DNA of 21,226 bases from CAKTOF01 sp964523945 (lineage in GTDB: Bacteria; Bacillota; Clostridia; Oscillospirales; Oscillospiraceae), in assembly GCA_964523945.1 (NCBI GenBank), contig CAZGBU010000024.1, positions 1 through 21,226 on the forward strand, written 5' to 3'. The notes below the pieces were generated by a model that saw only the letters and a program-made list of their open reading frames with translations, was not told the origin of the DNA and made no database searches. Made by a program: the position numbers and the translations under genes. Numbering within the stretch: position 1 is the stretch's first letter; every line of letters starts with the position of its first letter. Below, in pieces: positions 1 through 7,483 of the stretch.

Positions 1-19
1 CCTGTCACTCGGACCACTT

Positions 20-54
20 CGCCGCGAACGTCATATCGTTCGCGGCGACTTTTT
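20..54 (+). terminator. Intrinsic terminator 1 of a tandem pair
   Basis: A perfect 11-bp stem (20-30 with 37-47) closes on the six-base loop TCATAT and is followed by ACTTTTT. It reads as a rho-independent terminator on the + strand, presumably ending a gene that lies to the left of the window. Confidence 0.85.
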
Positions 55-171
55 CACAAAAGGCACCTCTCATTCATTCTGTTGCGGCTCCTCTCCAAGT
101 CACAACCGCTTGTACTGGGTTATGGTTTTATCTCACCTAAAAAATATCGATTTTTATATCTCCTTCTATCG

Positions 172-208
172 TCAGAGCAAGCGTGATATCGCTTGCTCTG
201 ATTTTTTA
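172..208 (+). terminator. Intrinsic terminator 2 of a tandem pair
   Basis: A perfect 12-bp stem (172-183 with 190-201) with the six-base loop TGATAT runs into TTTTTTATTTT. The loop resembles that of the terminator at 20-54. A second terminator about 120 bases downstream suggests either a back-up stop or a short transcript between the two, but no convincing coding sequence or promoter is visible there. Confidence 0.85.
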
Positions 209-603
209 TTTTCATGCTGCAGACAGAAGCAAGGAGAAGTCCTGAATGCAGAATATTTCTGCGTCTTAACTAAATGTGAGCGGACAAAATTGTTGTATAT
301 CCCCAATATAGAACAGAATTCGTATACTAATATACAACGATCTGTCAAAATTGCGACTGACAACAGCTGCTGTTTTATGCTTTATGCTGAGAACGGTGGC
401 TCCGATATCAGCCGCCGTACACAATAGCCGTTTGTCCGACAGTGGCAGAGATTGATTGTTGAAAGCAGGCATGTTATTATGATCCACATGCACAGGAATT
501 CTGTCGAACCTCTGTCTCTGCCCGCAGCGGTTCTGCAAGGATCGAAATGCCTGTTGCACCTGTTCAATACGATTTTCCAGACTTGTTACGGGGAGGGACA
601 GCG
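209..603. other. Gene-free, AT-richer leader upstream of the CoA-transferase operon
   Basis: There is no credible gene in this stretch. The only long open frames have no ribosome site, and one runs through the terminator at 172-208. It holds a small dyad at 248-262 (GCAGAA, three bases, TTCTGC) and a wide dyad at 292-338. The promoter of the CoA-transferase operon should lie here. No -35/-10 pair is good enough to name: TTGCGA near 350 with TTTATG 17 bases later is the best and is weak. No convincing sigma-54 element was found. Confidence 0.5.
292..338. promoter_or_regulatory. AT-rich inverted repeat, possible operator
   Basis: The nine-base arms GTTGTATAT (292-300) and ATATACAAC (330-338) are exact reverse complements. 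A smaller nested dyad GTATA-ctaa-TATAC covers 322-335. The arm centres are 38 bases apart, compatible with a cooperative regulator site upstream of the CoA-transferase genes. No regulator gene is adjacent in the window, so the role is inferred. Confidence 0.3.
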
Positions 604-1302
604 ATGTCAAAGCTGATTCGGATGGATGAGGATGCCACACTGATTCCAGATGGCGCCACAGTGATGTTTGGGGGCTTTATGGGATGCGGAAGTCCGCATG
701 ATTTCATTGACATCCTGGTCGAATCGGGCGTTCGGGATCTGACGCTGATCTGCAACGATGCGGCCATGCCGGGCGGCCCGATGGACGAAGCGCACTACGG
801 CGTGGCAAAACTGATTCACAGCCGCCAGGTCAAACGGCTGATTGCGACACATGTTGGCCTCAATCCGGAGGTGGCAGAGCAGTCCATGGTGGAGGGGACG
901 CTGGAGGTGCTCCTGGTACCGCAGGGCTCCCTGGTGGAGATGATCCGGGCTGGCGGCGCCGGCCTGGGCGGTGTCCTCACACCGACCGGTGTCGGCACGA
1001 TTGTCGAAGAAAGCCCGCTCTGCCTCGGCAGACAGACCATTCATGGGAAAGACTACCTGCTGATGGATTCGCTGCGCGCCGATGTGGCGCTCATCGCCGG
1101 CTCTCTGGTGGATCCGGCGGGGAATGTCTGGTATCGGGGGAACACCAGCAACTTCAATACCGTGATGGCGACGGCTGCGGACACGGTAGTAGAGGCGGAG
1201 GAAACCGTCGCGCTGGGCGGCATCCAGCCGGAAAATGTCCATGTTCCGGGTGTCTTTGTGGACTATATTGTGAAAGGGGGCAAACGGCGTGGATCGTTCT
1301 GA
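604..1302 (+). CDS. ctfA: CoA-transferase alpha subunit (butyrate-acetoacetate / 3-oxoacid type)
   Basis: This is the A subunit of a two-subunit family I CoA-transferase, which moves CoA between short-chain acids such as acetoacetate, acetate and butyrate in the cytoplasm. The 232-residue protein keeps the family pattern throughout: GATVMFGGFMGCGSP near residue 20, LVPQGSLVEMIRAGGAGLGG near 100, then GNVWYRGNTSNFN and a C-terminal PGVFVDYIVKGG. I chose ATG 604 because GGGGAGGG lies six to seven bases upstream and the protein then begins where relatives do; the in-frame ATG at 547 adds an unrelated tail. The B subunit gene overlaps its 3' end by 14 bases. Either atoD or ctfA could be the symbol, as substrate preference cannot be read from sequence. 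Confidence 0.9.
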   Translation: MSKLIRMDEDATLIPDGATVMFGGFMGCGSPHDFIDILVESGVRDLTLICNDAAMPGGPMDEAHYGVAKLIHSRQVKRLIATHVGLNPEVAEQSMVEGTLEVLLVPQGSLVEMIRAGGAGLGGVLTPTGVGTIVEESPLCLGRQTIHGKDYLLMDSLRADVALIAGSLVDPAGNVWYRGNTSNFNTVMATAADTVVEAEETVALGGIQPENVHVPGVFVDYIVKGGKRRGSF

Positions 1303-1945
1303 GGCCAAACGGCTGATTGCTGCACGTGTCGCCAGAGAGCTGCATGACGGAGACGTGGTCAATCTGGGCATCGGCCTGCCCACGCTGGTGCCCCAGTTCC
1401 TGCCCGAGGATGTCCATGTGATTCTCCAGTCGGAAAATGGAATCGTGGGAACGGCCGCAGTGGATGACTGGAGCCACCGCCCGCTCCATGTTGTTGACGC
1501 AGGCGGAGCGCCGGCCGCTGTGGCGCACGGCGGTTGTTTTGTTGACTCCGCGACTTCATTTGTCATGATTCGGGGCGGCCATGTGGATGCGACTGTCCTG
1601 GGCGGGCTGGAGGTGGACGAAGAGGGCTCTCTGTCCAACTGGATTATCCCCGGCAAAAAAATGCCTGGCATGGGCGGCGCGATGGATCTGCTGGTGGGGG
1701 CAAAAAAGGTGATCATCGCCATGGAGCACACGGCCAAAGGGAAGCCAAAGATTCTGAAACGGTGCCGCCTGCCCTATACCGCGGTCCGGTGTGTCAACCA
1801 GATTATCACCGAGATGGCCGTCATTTCCGTGACGGATTCCGGGCTGCTGCTGACAGAATTCAACCCGGCTTTTACGCTCGAAGAGATCCAGGCTGCCACA
1901 GAGGCAAGACTGGTCATCAGCCCAGATCTGAAGAGTATGCTCTGA
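1289..1945 (+). CDS. ctfB: CoA-transferase beta subunit (butyrate-acetoacetate / 3-oxoacid type)
   Basis: This is the B subunit, which in family I CoA-transferases carries the glutamate that forms the glutamyl-CoA thioester. That residue is visible as Glu49 in LQSENGIVG, and the N-terminal NLGIGLPTLV, central RGGHVDATVLGGLEVDEEG and PGKKMPGMGGAMDLLVGAKKV motifs are all present. The protein is 218 residues, normal for the family. The start is GTG 1289, with AAAGGGGG about nine bases upstream, overlapping the A subunit stop by 14 bases, which implies translational coupling of the two subunits. A strong terminator follows at once, so the operon is just these two genes. atoA is an equally fair symbol. 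Confidence 0.9.
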   Translation: MDRSEAKRLIAARVARELHDGDVVNLGIGLPTLVPQFLPEDVHVILQSENGIVGTAAVDDWSHRPLHVVDAGGAPAAVAHGGCFVDSATSFVMIRGGHVDATVLGGLEVDEEGSLSNWIIPGKKMPGMGGAMDLLVGAKKVIIAMEHTAKGKPKILKRCRLPYTAVRCVNQIITEMAVISVTDSGLLLTEFNPAFTLEEIQAATEARLVISPDLKSML

Positions 1946-1949
1946 TTTG

Positions 1950-1988
1950 AAACGCTTCCTGTACGCTTTGCGTGCAGGAAGCGTTTTT
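1950..1988 (+). terminator. Intrinsic terminator of the CoA-transferase operon
   Basis: A 16-bp stem (1950-1965 with 1971-1986, one T-G wobble) with loop CTTTG is followed by T residues. It begins five bases after the ctfB stop. Confidence 0.9.
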
Positions 1989-2052
1989 GAATGCGACCGA
2001 TTTCGGCGCGGGCTGCGCTGCTGTGTCACTCATCTGAACCGGACGGAATAGC

Positions 2053-2085
2053 ATGCAACGGGAGGCTCGACGCTTCCCGCTGCAT
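2053..2085 (+). promoter_or_regulatory. Hairpin in the feoA leader
   Basis: ATGCA-a-CGGGA at 2053-2063 pairs with TCCCG-c-TGCAT at 2075-2085, leaving an 11-base loop, just before the feoA ribosome site. The T-run after it is short (TTTTA), so it may be a weak terminator, an attenuator or an mRNA-stabilising fold. No clear Fur- or DtxR-type box was seen. Confidence 0.35.
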
Positions 2086-2108
2086 TTTACAAGGAGAGGT
2101 GCTGTGAC

Positions 2109-2363
2109 ATGAACCAGCCGATTTGCCTGAATGACCTCCGGCCGGGCGAGCACGCAACGGTCCTGGCGCTGCGGTCAACCGGCAGCATGCGCCGGCGGCT
2201 GCTCGACCTCGGCCTGATCGCGCATACCAAAGTCGAGCGCGTGGAAAAAAGTCCCGGCGGCGACCCGCATGCTTATTTGATCCGCGGCGCGGTGATCGCC
2301 ATCCGCGCCGCAGACGGCCGCGACATTCTTGTCCAGCCGGATGAGGACAGGGCATGGGACTGA
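2109..2363 (+). CDS. feoA: Ferrous iron transport protein A
   Basis: FeoA is a small cytoplasmic SH3-like protein that supports the FeoB ferrous iron transporter. This 84-residue protein is full length for the family and shows its hallmarks: a start with a leucine-x2-L-x-PG pattern (LNDLRPGEHATV), then MRRRLLDLGLIAHTKVERVEKSPGGDPHAYLIRGAVIAIR. ATG 2109 has AAGGAGAGG about nine bases upstream. It overlaps the feoB start by 10 bases, giving the usual feoAB arrangement. The FeoA fold is shared with DtxR-type regulators, but there is no DNA-binding domain here. Confidence 0.9.
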   Translation: MNQPICLNDLRPGEHATVLALRSTGSMRRRLLDLGLIAHTKVERVEKSPGGDPHAYLIRGAVIAIRAADGRDILVQPDEDRAWD

Positions 2364-3385
2364 CGAATCGTTCGGTTGGCCGCCGGGCGGCCGCGGACCG
2401 TCCGGCCGTGCGTGAGGGACGCTGTGTCGTTGCACTGGCCGGCAATCCGAACGTGGGAAAAAGCACCGTATTCAATGCGCTCACCGGTTCGCACCAGCAC
2501 ACGGGCAACTGGCCGGGCAAGACAGTAACCCGCGCGCAGGGCGAGTTTACAAGCGGCAGCCGGTCGTACTGCCTGGTGGATTTGCCCGGTACATATTCGC
2601 TTTTGGCGCACTCGGCAGAGGAAGAGACAGCACGAAACTTTCTTTGCTTCGACAGGCCGGACGCAGTGATTGTCGTCTGTGACGCAACATGCCTGGAGCG
2701 TGGGCTGAACCTGGTGCTGCAGACGATGGAGATTACGCCGCACGTTGTTGTCTGCGTCAACTTGCTCGACGAGGCAGCGCGCAAGGGGATCCGGCTTGAT
2801 CTGAAGCTGCTCGAACAGCGGCTCGGCGTACCGGTGGTCGGCACGTCAGCGCGCCGGCGCGGGAGCCTGGACGAACTGGTGCGCACGTTGGATGAAGTGG
2901 TGGACGGCACTCGCGCCGCTGCGCCGTGCAGCGTGCGCTACCCGGCACCGATTGAGCAGGCGTCGGAATTACTCTCCGGCGTGCTCCGTGGGACAGATTG
3001 CGCCGGCATACCCGAGAAATGGCTGAGCCTGCGGCTGCTCGAGCAGGATCAGACGCTGCTGTGCGAGCTGCGCGGCCGTTTGGACGGGGCGGCGAAAGGC
3101 GTGTCGCTGGATGACTTGACCCATGCCGCGGATGCAGTGCTGGCACAGATGGGGGGTGGATGCCGACGGCGTACGCGACGCGATGGTCGGTGCGCTGGTG
3201 GGGCAGGCGGAACAGATCAGCCGCGGCGTGGTCGGCGGTGCGGTGGGCTACAGTGCGCGGGACCGCCGCATCGATCGGATCCTGACCGGTCGGCTCGCCG
3301 GGTATCCGGTTATGCTGCTGATGCTGGCGGTAATCTTTTGGCTGACGATCACGGGGGCGAATTACCCGTCCGCGCTGCTTTCTGA
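2354..3385 (+). CDS. feoB: Ferrous iron transporter FeoB, N-terminal GTPase part (frameshifted gene)
   Basis: This is the cytoplasmic G domain of FeoB, the membrane transporter of Fe2+. The P-loop GNPNVGKST is at residues 30-38, the switch region at HQHTGNWPGKTVT, G3 as DLPGTYSL, and a helical insertion domain follows. The reading frame is authentic to about residue 267. At the G6 run 3151-3156 it shifts, and about 76 unrelated residues follow before a stop. Reading five G instead of six restores a normal FeoB of about 709 residues with the part at 3156-4484. The start ATG overlaps feoA; it gives some 20 residues before the usual beginning of the G domain. Confidence 0.88.
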   Translation: MGLTNRSVGRRAAADRPAVREGRCVVALAGNPNVGKSTVFNALTGSHQHTGNWPGKTVTRAQGEFTSGSRSYCLVDLPGTYSLLAHSAEEETARNFLCFDRPDAVIVVCDATCLERGLNLVLQTMEITPHVVVCVNLLDEAARKGIRLDLKLLEQRLGVPVVGTSARRRGSLDELVRTLDEVVDGTRAAAPCSVRYPAPIEQASELLSGVLRGTDCAGIPEKWLSLRLLEQDQTLLCELRGRLDGAAKGVSLDDLTHAADAVLAQMGGGCRRRTRRDGRCAGGAGGTDQPRRGRRCGGLQCAGPPHRSDPDRSARRVSGYAADAGGNLLADDHGGELPVRAAF

Positions 3386-4484
3386 GGCGTTATTTGGCCT
3401 GCAGGATCAGCTGACGGCGTTGTTTGAGTGGGCGCACGCACCGGCCTGGCTGCACGGCATTGTTGTGCTCGGCGCCTATCGGGTGCTGGCCTGGGTTGTC
3501 TCGGTGATGCTGCCGCCGATGGCGATCTTTTTCCCGCTGTTCACGCTGCTCGAGGACGCCGGCTACCTGCCGCGCGTGGCTTACAATCTGGACCGGCCGT
3601 TTCAGCGTTGCTGCGCGTGCGGTAAGCAGGCGCTCAGCATGTGCATGGGCTTCGGCTGCAATGCGGCAGGCGTGGTCGGCTGCCGGATCATTGACTCGCC
3701 GCGCGAGCGGCTGCTTGCCATTGTGACCAATTCGTTTGTCCCGTGCAACGGCCGGTTTTCCGCTCTTCTGACAATCCTTTCACTGTTTTTTGTGGGAACC
3801 GCGGGAGGCCTTGCATCGTCTATACAGGCAGCGATTGGTTTGACCGCGATCATTGTGTTGGGCGTTGTGCTGACGTTCGGAGCAACCTGGCTGCTGTCGC
3901 ATACGCTGCTGCGCGGCGTTCCGTCGTCGTTTACACTCGAGCTCCCGCCGTATCGCCGCCCGCAGATCGGGCAGGTGATCGTTCGTTCGGTGCGTGACCG
4001 GACCCTGTTCGTGCTCGGACGCGCGGCTGCTGTGGCGGCGCCGGCCGGCGCGCTGATCTGGCTGGCGGCCAATGTGACGGTGGATGGATGCAGTCTGCTT
4101 GCGATTGCGGCCCAGTGGCTGGACCCTGTTGCGCGCTGGTTCGGGCTGGACGGCGAGATCCTGATGGCGTTTCTGCTGGGGCTGCCCGCCAACGAGATTG
4201 TGCTGCCGCTGATCGTGATGGCCTACGCTGCGCAGGGGAGCCTGATGGAGCTGGGCGCACTCGATTCGATCCGGCAGCTCCTGCTTGCCAACGGCTGGAC
4301 GTGGGTGACGGCAGTGTGCGTGATGCTGTTTTCCCTGCTGCACTGGCCGTGTGCAACCACGCTGTGGACGATCCGAAAAGAGACGGGAAGCTGGAAATGG
4401 ACGGCGCTGGCAGCCGCACTTCCGACGCTGTGCGGTGCGGTGCTGTGCGCCGGGGTGGCAGCCGCTGCACGATTGATTGCCTGA
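3156..4484 (+). CDS. feoB: Ferrous iron transporter FeoB, C-terminal membrane part (frameshifted gene)
   Basis: This frame holds the rest of FeoB: the end of the helical domain (VDADGVRDAMVGALVGQAEQ), then the polytopic membrane domain. Conserved permeation features are present: PPMAIFFPLFTLLEDAGYLPR, the cysteine-containing GFGCNAAGVVGCRII and VPCNGRFSALLTI in the first Gate region, and the LLGLPANEIVLPLIVMAYA region. No ribosome site precedes it; the nearest in-frame ATG is at 3123, inside the other frame. It would therefore be made only by frameshifting, or the break is a sequence error. Apart from the one-base shift nothing looks decayed, which argues against an old pseudogene. Confidence 0.88.
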   Translation: MDADGVRDAMVGALVGQAEQISRGVVGGAVGYSARDRRIDRILTGRLAGYPVMLLMLAVIFWLTITGANYPSALLSEALFGLQDQLTALFEWAHAPAWLHGIVVLGAYRVLAWVVSVMLPPMAIFFPLFTLLEDAGYLPRVAYNLDRPFQRCCACGKQALSMCMGFGCNAAGVVGCRIIDSPRERLLAIVTNSFVPCNGRFSALLTILSLFFVGTAGGLASSIQAAIGLTAIIVLGVVLTFGATWLLSHTLLRGVPSSFTLELPPYRRPQIGQVIVRSVRDRTLFVLGRAAAVAAPAGALIWLAANVTVDGCSLLAIAAQWLDPVARWFGLDGEILMAFLLGLPANEIVLPLIVMAYAAQGSLMELGALDSIRQLLLANGWTWVTAVCVMLFSLLHWPCATTLWTIRKETGSWKWTALAAALPTLCGAVLCAGVAAAARLIA

Positions 4485-4490
4485 CGGTAT

Positions 4491-4514
4491 GGAGCCGCCC
4501 GGCCGGGCGGCTCC
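4491..4514 (+). terminator. GC-rich palindrome after feoB, probable weak terminator
   Basis: A perfect 24-base palindrome forms a 10-bp stem with loop GGCC seven bases after the feoB stop. It lacks a real T-run (GAAATTG follows), so it may end transcription poorly, need Rho, or protect the mRNA 3' end. Confidence 0.45.
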
Positions 4515-4542
4515 GAAATTGTAGATGAGGGTCGGACATGCC

Positions 4543-4571
4543 TTGCATCCGGTTATGAAACACGGTATAAT
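4543..4571 (+). promoter_or_regulatory. Sigma-70/SigA promoter of the two-component operon
   Basis: TTGCAT at 4543-4548 and TATAAT at 4566-4571 are separated by exactly 17 bases. Transcription should start near 4578. The short leader forms a GC hairpin (4588-4594 with 4599-4605) right next to the weak GGAAAGAG ribosome site, which could hold translation down. Confidence 0.75.
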
Positions 4572-4624
4572 TGGGGCGGATAATACGGCGGCGCCTGTGC
4601 GCCGCGGAAAGAGATATACATAGC

Positions 4625-5299
4625 ATGGGACAGAGAATTCTGATTGCAGAGGACGATGCGGACATCCGCGCCCTGCTGGAGCTGTATCTGGTCAGCGAGG
4701 GCTACTCGGTTGTGCTGGCGGAAAACGGCGAGACGGCGCTTGAACTGGCCAGGCAGAGCCCGCCGGATCTCGCAATTCTGGATGTGATGATGCCGAAGAT
4801 GGATGGGTTTGCGCTTACGCGCGCGCTGCGCGCGCTCGGCGAGATGCCGATCCTCATTCTGTCGGCCAAAAGCCAAGACAATGACAAAATCCTGGGCTTG
4901 AACCTCGGCGCGGATGACTATATTGCCAAGCCGTTCAATCCGCTGGAGATCGTCGCGCGCGTCCGCGCGCTGCTGCGGCGCAGCGCATGGACGGCGGCCT
5001 GTGTGCTGACGGTCGGGGATCTGTCGCTCGACACGGCGAGCTGCACACTGACACGCGGCGGCGAAATTATTCCGCTTACTCCGACAGAATACCGGATCCT
5101 GGCGGTGCTGATGCGTGCGCCGGGACGGATTTTCACCAAGGTACAGCTCTACGAGGCTGCAAACGGTGCGTATTATGAGAGCGACGACAACACGATGATG
5201 GTTCATATCTCCAAGCTGCGCAACAAGATCGAGGCCGATCCGAAGCGGCCAACCCATATTATCACAATCAAGGGATTGGGGTACAAGCTTGAAAAATGA
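4625..5299 (+). CDS. OmpR/PhoB-family response regulator
   Basis: This 224-residue DNA-binding response regulator is the output half of the two-component pair. The N-terminal receiver domain has the acidic pocket EDD at 9-11, the phosphoacceptor Asp53 in LDVMMPKMDG, the conserved Ser in LILSAK and the Lys in DYIAKPF. The C-terminal winged helix shows LTPTEYRILAVLMRAPGRIFTKVQLYEA and ends with VHISKLRNKIE and IITIKGLGYKLEK. ATG 4625 is the natural start; an upstream ATG-less extension would cross the promoter -10. The kinase gene overlaps its stop by 11 bases. Targets cannot be read from the sequence; the downstream ABC operon is the most likely one by position. Confidence 0.92.
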   Translation: MGQRILIAEDDADIRALLELYLVSEGYSVVLAENGETALELARQSPPDLAILDVMMPKMDGFALTRALRALGEMPILILSAKSQDNDKILGLNLGADDYIAKPFNPLEIVARVRALLRRSAWTAACVLTVGDLSLDTASCTLTRGGEIIPLTPTEYRILAVLMRAPGRIFTKVQLYEAANGAYYESDDNTMMVHISKLRNKIEADPKRPTHIITIKGLGYKLEK

Positions 5300-6695
5300 G
5301 AGGGAGCCCAGCAGCCTGTTTGCGGTGCTGACGCGCCATTTTCTGGCGTTTACCGGCACACTGCTTGTGCTTGCAGCCGTGATCTACGGGCTGTGGACGC
5401 ACAAGCTCGGCGTTTGGGACAGTGGGCTGAATGTGGACGGGCTGCTCGCCAGCCGGGATTTTGCGGCAGGCAGATATGAGCGCGTCAGTGCGGCACGCTA
5501 TCTGGGCGACGGGGCAGCGTTTGCGGTGCTTGGCGGCGACCTGCAGGTGCGCTACGGCGGCTTCGGAGACGGACGCAGCGCATATACCGAACGGGAGTTC
5601 GGATTCCTGACCGGTTCGTGGTCGGATCGCTATACGCTCTGTCGACAGCCGTTCACAGCGGCGGGGGAGACACGAACTCTCTTGATCTGGCTGCCGGCTG
5701 CCGGGAATGCGGGCGCCGGCGGCTTTCTGGCCGCGGTCAACCGCATCTGGTTCGTGCTGATCCCGCTGTATGTGCTGACGACTGCCTGGTTTATCTTCCG
5801 GCTGCGGCGGAAAATCGGCCGGCCGCTGGTCCGGCTTGACCGGGCGATTGTGCGGCTGCGCGAGGGAGAGTCGGTCAATGTGTCTGACTGCGGCGGACCG
5901 GCGGAGATCCAGCGGATGGCGGAAAATGTCAATGCGCTGGCTGCGCAGCTCACCGAGAGTGAGCGCGAGCGGGATCGCCTGGACAGTGAGCGCCAGAAGC
6001 TGATCGCTGATATTTCACACGATTTGAAAACGCCGATTACGGTGCTTGCCGGCTATACGAGCGCAATTCGCGACGGTAAGGTGCCCGAGGGCGAGCTGAA
6101 CCGCTATCTTGAGGCGATCGACAGCAAGGCCGTGTCGCTGGCTGCGCTGATCAATTCCTTTTATGAATATGCCAAGACCTCGCATCCCGAGTTCCGCCTG
6201 ACGCTCCGCCCGGTGGATCTGTGCGAGTTCCTGCGCGAGTATCTGGCGGAGAAGTATGACGAGATCGATCTGGCCGGATTCTCTCTGGACGTCCGGATCC
6301 CGGACAGCCCGGTGCACTGCCGGCTTGACCGGTTCCAGTTCCGCCGCGCGCTGGATAATATCCTGTCGAATTCTCTCCAGCACAACACGCTTGGCACGCT
6401 GATCCGTGTGAGCCTGAGCGTGACGGCACCGTGCGTGGTGATTCGGCTCTCGGACAACGGAAACGGCATCCCGGCGTCGCTGCGCAGCCGGCTGTTTGTG
6501 CCGTTTGCAACGGGGGATGAGGCGCGCTCTGGCAGCGGCAGCGGCCTGGGACTGGCGATTGCCCGCCGGATCATCGAGGCGCACCGCGGCTCGATCCGTC
6601 TGCTGCCCAACCCGCCCGGCGCGGGCGGATCCATATTTGAGATTTTGCTGCCGCGCATTCGCCCGGACGAGACAGACCACCTTAAGAAAACGTAA
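5289..6695 (+). CDS. Membrane sensor histidine kinase
   Basis: This is the partner kinase of the response regulator, 468 residues. A first membrane helix (about 12-36) and a second (about 152-172) enclose an extracytoplasmic sensor of roughly 115 residues with no recognised motif. A HAMP-like linker follows, then the HisKA dimerisation helix with phosphoaccepting His244 in ISHDLKTPITVLAGYTS. The ATP-binding domain has an N box (ALDNILSNSLQHN), a G1 box (LSDNGNGIP) and a G2 box (SGSGSGLGLAIARRI). The start appears to be TTG 5289, overlapping the regulator stop, with a TTGGGG ribosome site about eight bases before it. The signal sensed is unknown. Confidence 0.92.
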   Translation: MKNEREPSSLFAVLTRHFLAFTGTLLVLAAVIYGLWTHKLGVWDSGLNVDGLLASRDFAAGRYERVSAARYLGDGAAFAVLGGDLQVRYGGFGDGRSAYTEREFGFLTGSWSDRYTLCRQPFTAAGETRTLLIWLPAAGNAGAGGFLAAVNRIWFVLIPLYVLTTAWFIFRLRRKIGRPLVRLDRAIVRLREGESVNVSDCGGPAEIQRMAENVNALAAQLTESERERDRLDSERQKLIADISHDLKTPITVLAGYTSAIRDGKVPEGELNRYLEAIDSKAVSLAALINSFYEYAKTSHPEFRLTLRPVDLCEFLREYLAEKYDEIDLAGFSLDVRIPDSPVHCRLDRFQFRRALDNILSNSLQHNTLGTLIRVSLSVTAPCVVIRLSDNGNGIPASLRSRLFVPFATGDEARSGSGSGLGLAIARRIIEAHRGSIRLLPNPPGAGGSIFEILLPRIRPDETDHLKKT

Positions 6696-6759
6696 GGCGA
6701 CGTGAATATCGATGAAAGGCATGCCTGATATAGTGTAGTCTGGAAAGGAGTTGATGGCC

Positions 6760-7482
6760 ATGGCGGAAAGCAGCCCGCGCAGCCGGCCGCTGATTGAGCT
6801 TCGCAATGTCCGGAAGGAATACCCGGTCGGGGATGAGGTTGTCGTGGCGCTCAGGCGAATCAACCTGACGGTGATGCGCGGCGAAATCTGCTGCGTATTC
6901 GGCCAGTCCGGCTCGGGTAAGAGCACGCTGCTCAACCAGCTCGCCGGCATGGAGCGCCCGACGCGCGGCGTCGTGCGCATTGGCGGTGTGCCGATTTCTC
7001 AGCTGGATGAAAATGAGCTTGCGTCGTTCCGGCAGCGGCACATCGGCTTTGTGTTCCAGTCGTACAACCTGCTGCCGAACCTGACCGCGACGGAAAACGT
7101 CGCACTGCCGTTGATGTTCCGCGGCGTGGAGAAAGCCGAACGGGAAAAGGCAGCCCGGGCGATGCTTGCCAGCGTCGGCCTGCCGAACCGGCTGGATCAT
7201 TTTCCCAGTCAGATGTCCGGCGGCCAGCAGCAGCGCGTCGGCATCGCGCGTGCGTTCATCACCCGGCCTGACGTCGTCTTTGCCGACGAGCCGACCGGCA
7301 ACCTGGACACGCATACCACAAAAGAAGTCATGGAAATGATCTGCCGCTTCGCCCGCAAATACCACCAGACAATCATCCTGGTCTCCCATGACCCGGAGAT
7401 GGCGGCCTATGCAGACCGCATTGTGACACTGCGCGACGGAGAAATCATTCGAGATGAGAGAAAAAACAAGGAGAGTGCCTGA
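6760..7482 (+). CDS. ABC transporter ATP-binding protein, LolD/MacB type
   Basis: This is the cytoplasmic ATPase of a MacB/LolCDE-like ABC system, 240 residues. The Walker A GQSGSGKST is at about 48-56, with Q-loop FVFQSYNLLPNLT, signature MSGGQQQRVGIARAF, Walker B VVFADEPTGNLD and the H-loop in ILVSHDPEMA. ATG 6760 is preferred because GGAAAGGAG ends nine bases upstream; the in-frame ATG 6754 would leave only three bases. It follows the kinase gene by 64 bases, where only a poor -10-like TATAGT is seen, so it may be partly cotranscribed with the two-component genes. Its permease is at 9682-11037. Substrate unknown; this class works by mechanotransmission more than by classic transport. Confidence 0.92.
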   Translation: MAESSPRSRPLIELRNVRKEYPVGDEVVVALRRINLTVMRGEICCVFGQSGSGKSTLLNQLAGMERPTRGVVRIGGVPISQLDENELASFRQRHIGFVFQSYNLLPNLTATENVALPLMFRGVEKAEREKAARAMLASVGLPNRLDHFPSQMSGGQQQRVGIARAFITRPDVVFADEPTGNLDTHTTKEVMEMICRFARKYHQTIILVSHDPEMAAYADRIVTLRDGEIIRDERKNKESA

Positions 7483-7483
7483 A

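Noticed and set aside
110..427. A 105-codon open frame in the left leader
   Set aside because: It reads straight through the strong terminator at 172-208, has no ribosome site and shows no recognisable protein pattern.
450..470. TGGCAG-like sequence considered as a sigma-54 promoter for the CoA-transferase operon
   Set aside because: The -12 half does not match TTGC at the needed spacing, and no sigma-54 activator gene is nearby.
607..1737. A 376-codon open frame on the minus strand
   Set aside because: It is a shadow of the two CoA-transferase subunit genes, with no family features of its own.
2000..2108. Search for a Fur/DtxR-type iron box before feoA
   Set aside because: No sequence close to either consensus was found; only the hairpin at 2053-2085 is evident.
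6696..6759. Possible separate promoter for the ABC operon (TATAGT near 6730) and the palindrome AGGCATGCCT
   Set aside because: There is no acceptable -35 at 16-18 bases from the TATAGT, and the ten-base palindrome is too short to assign.
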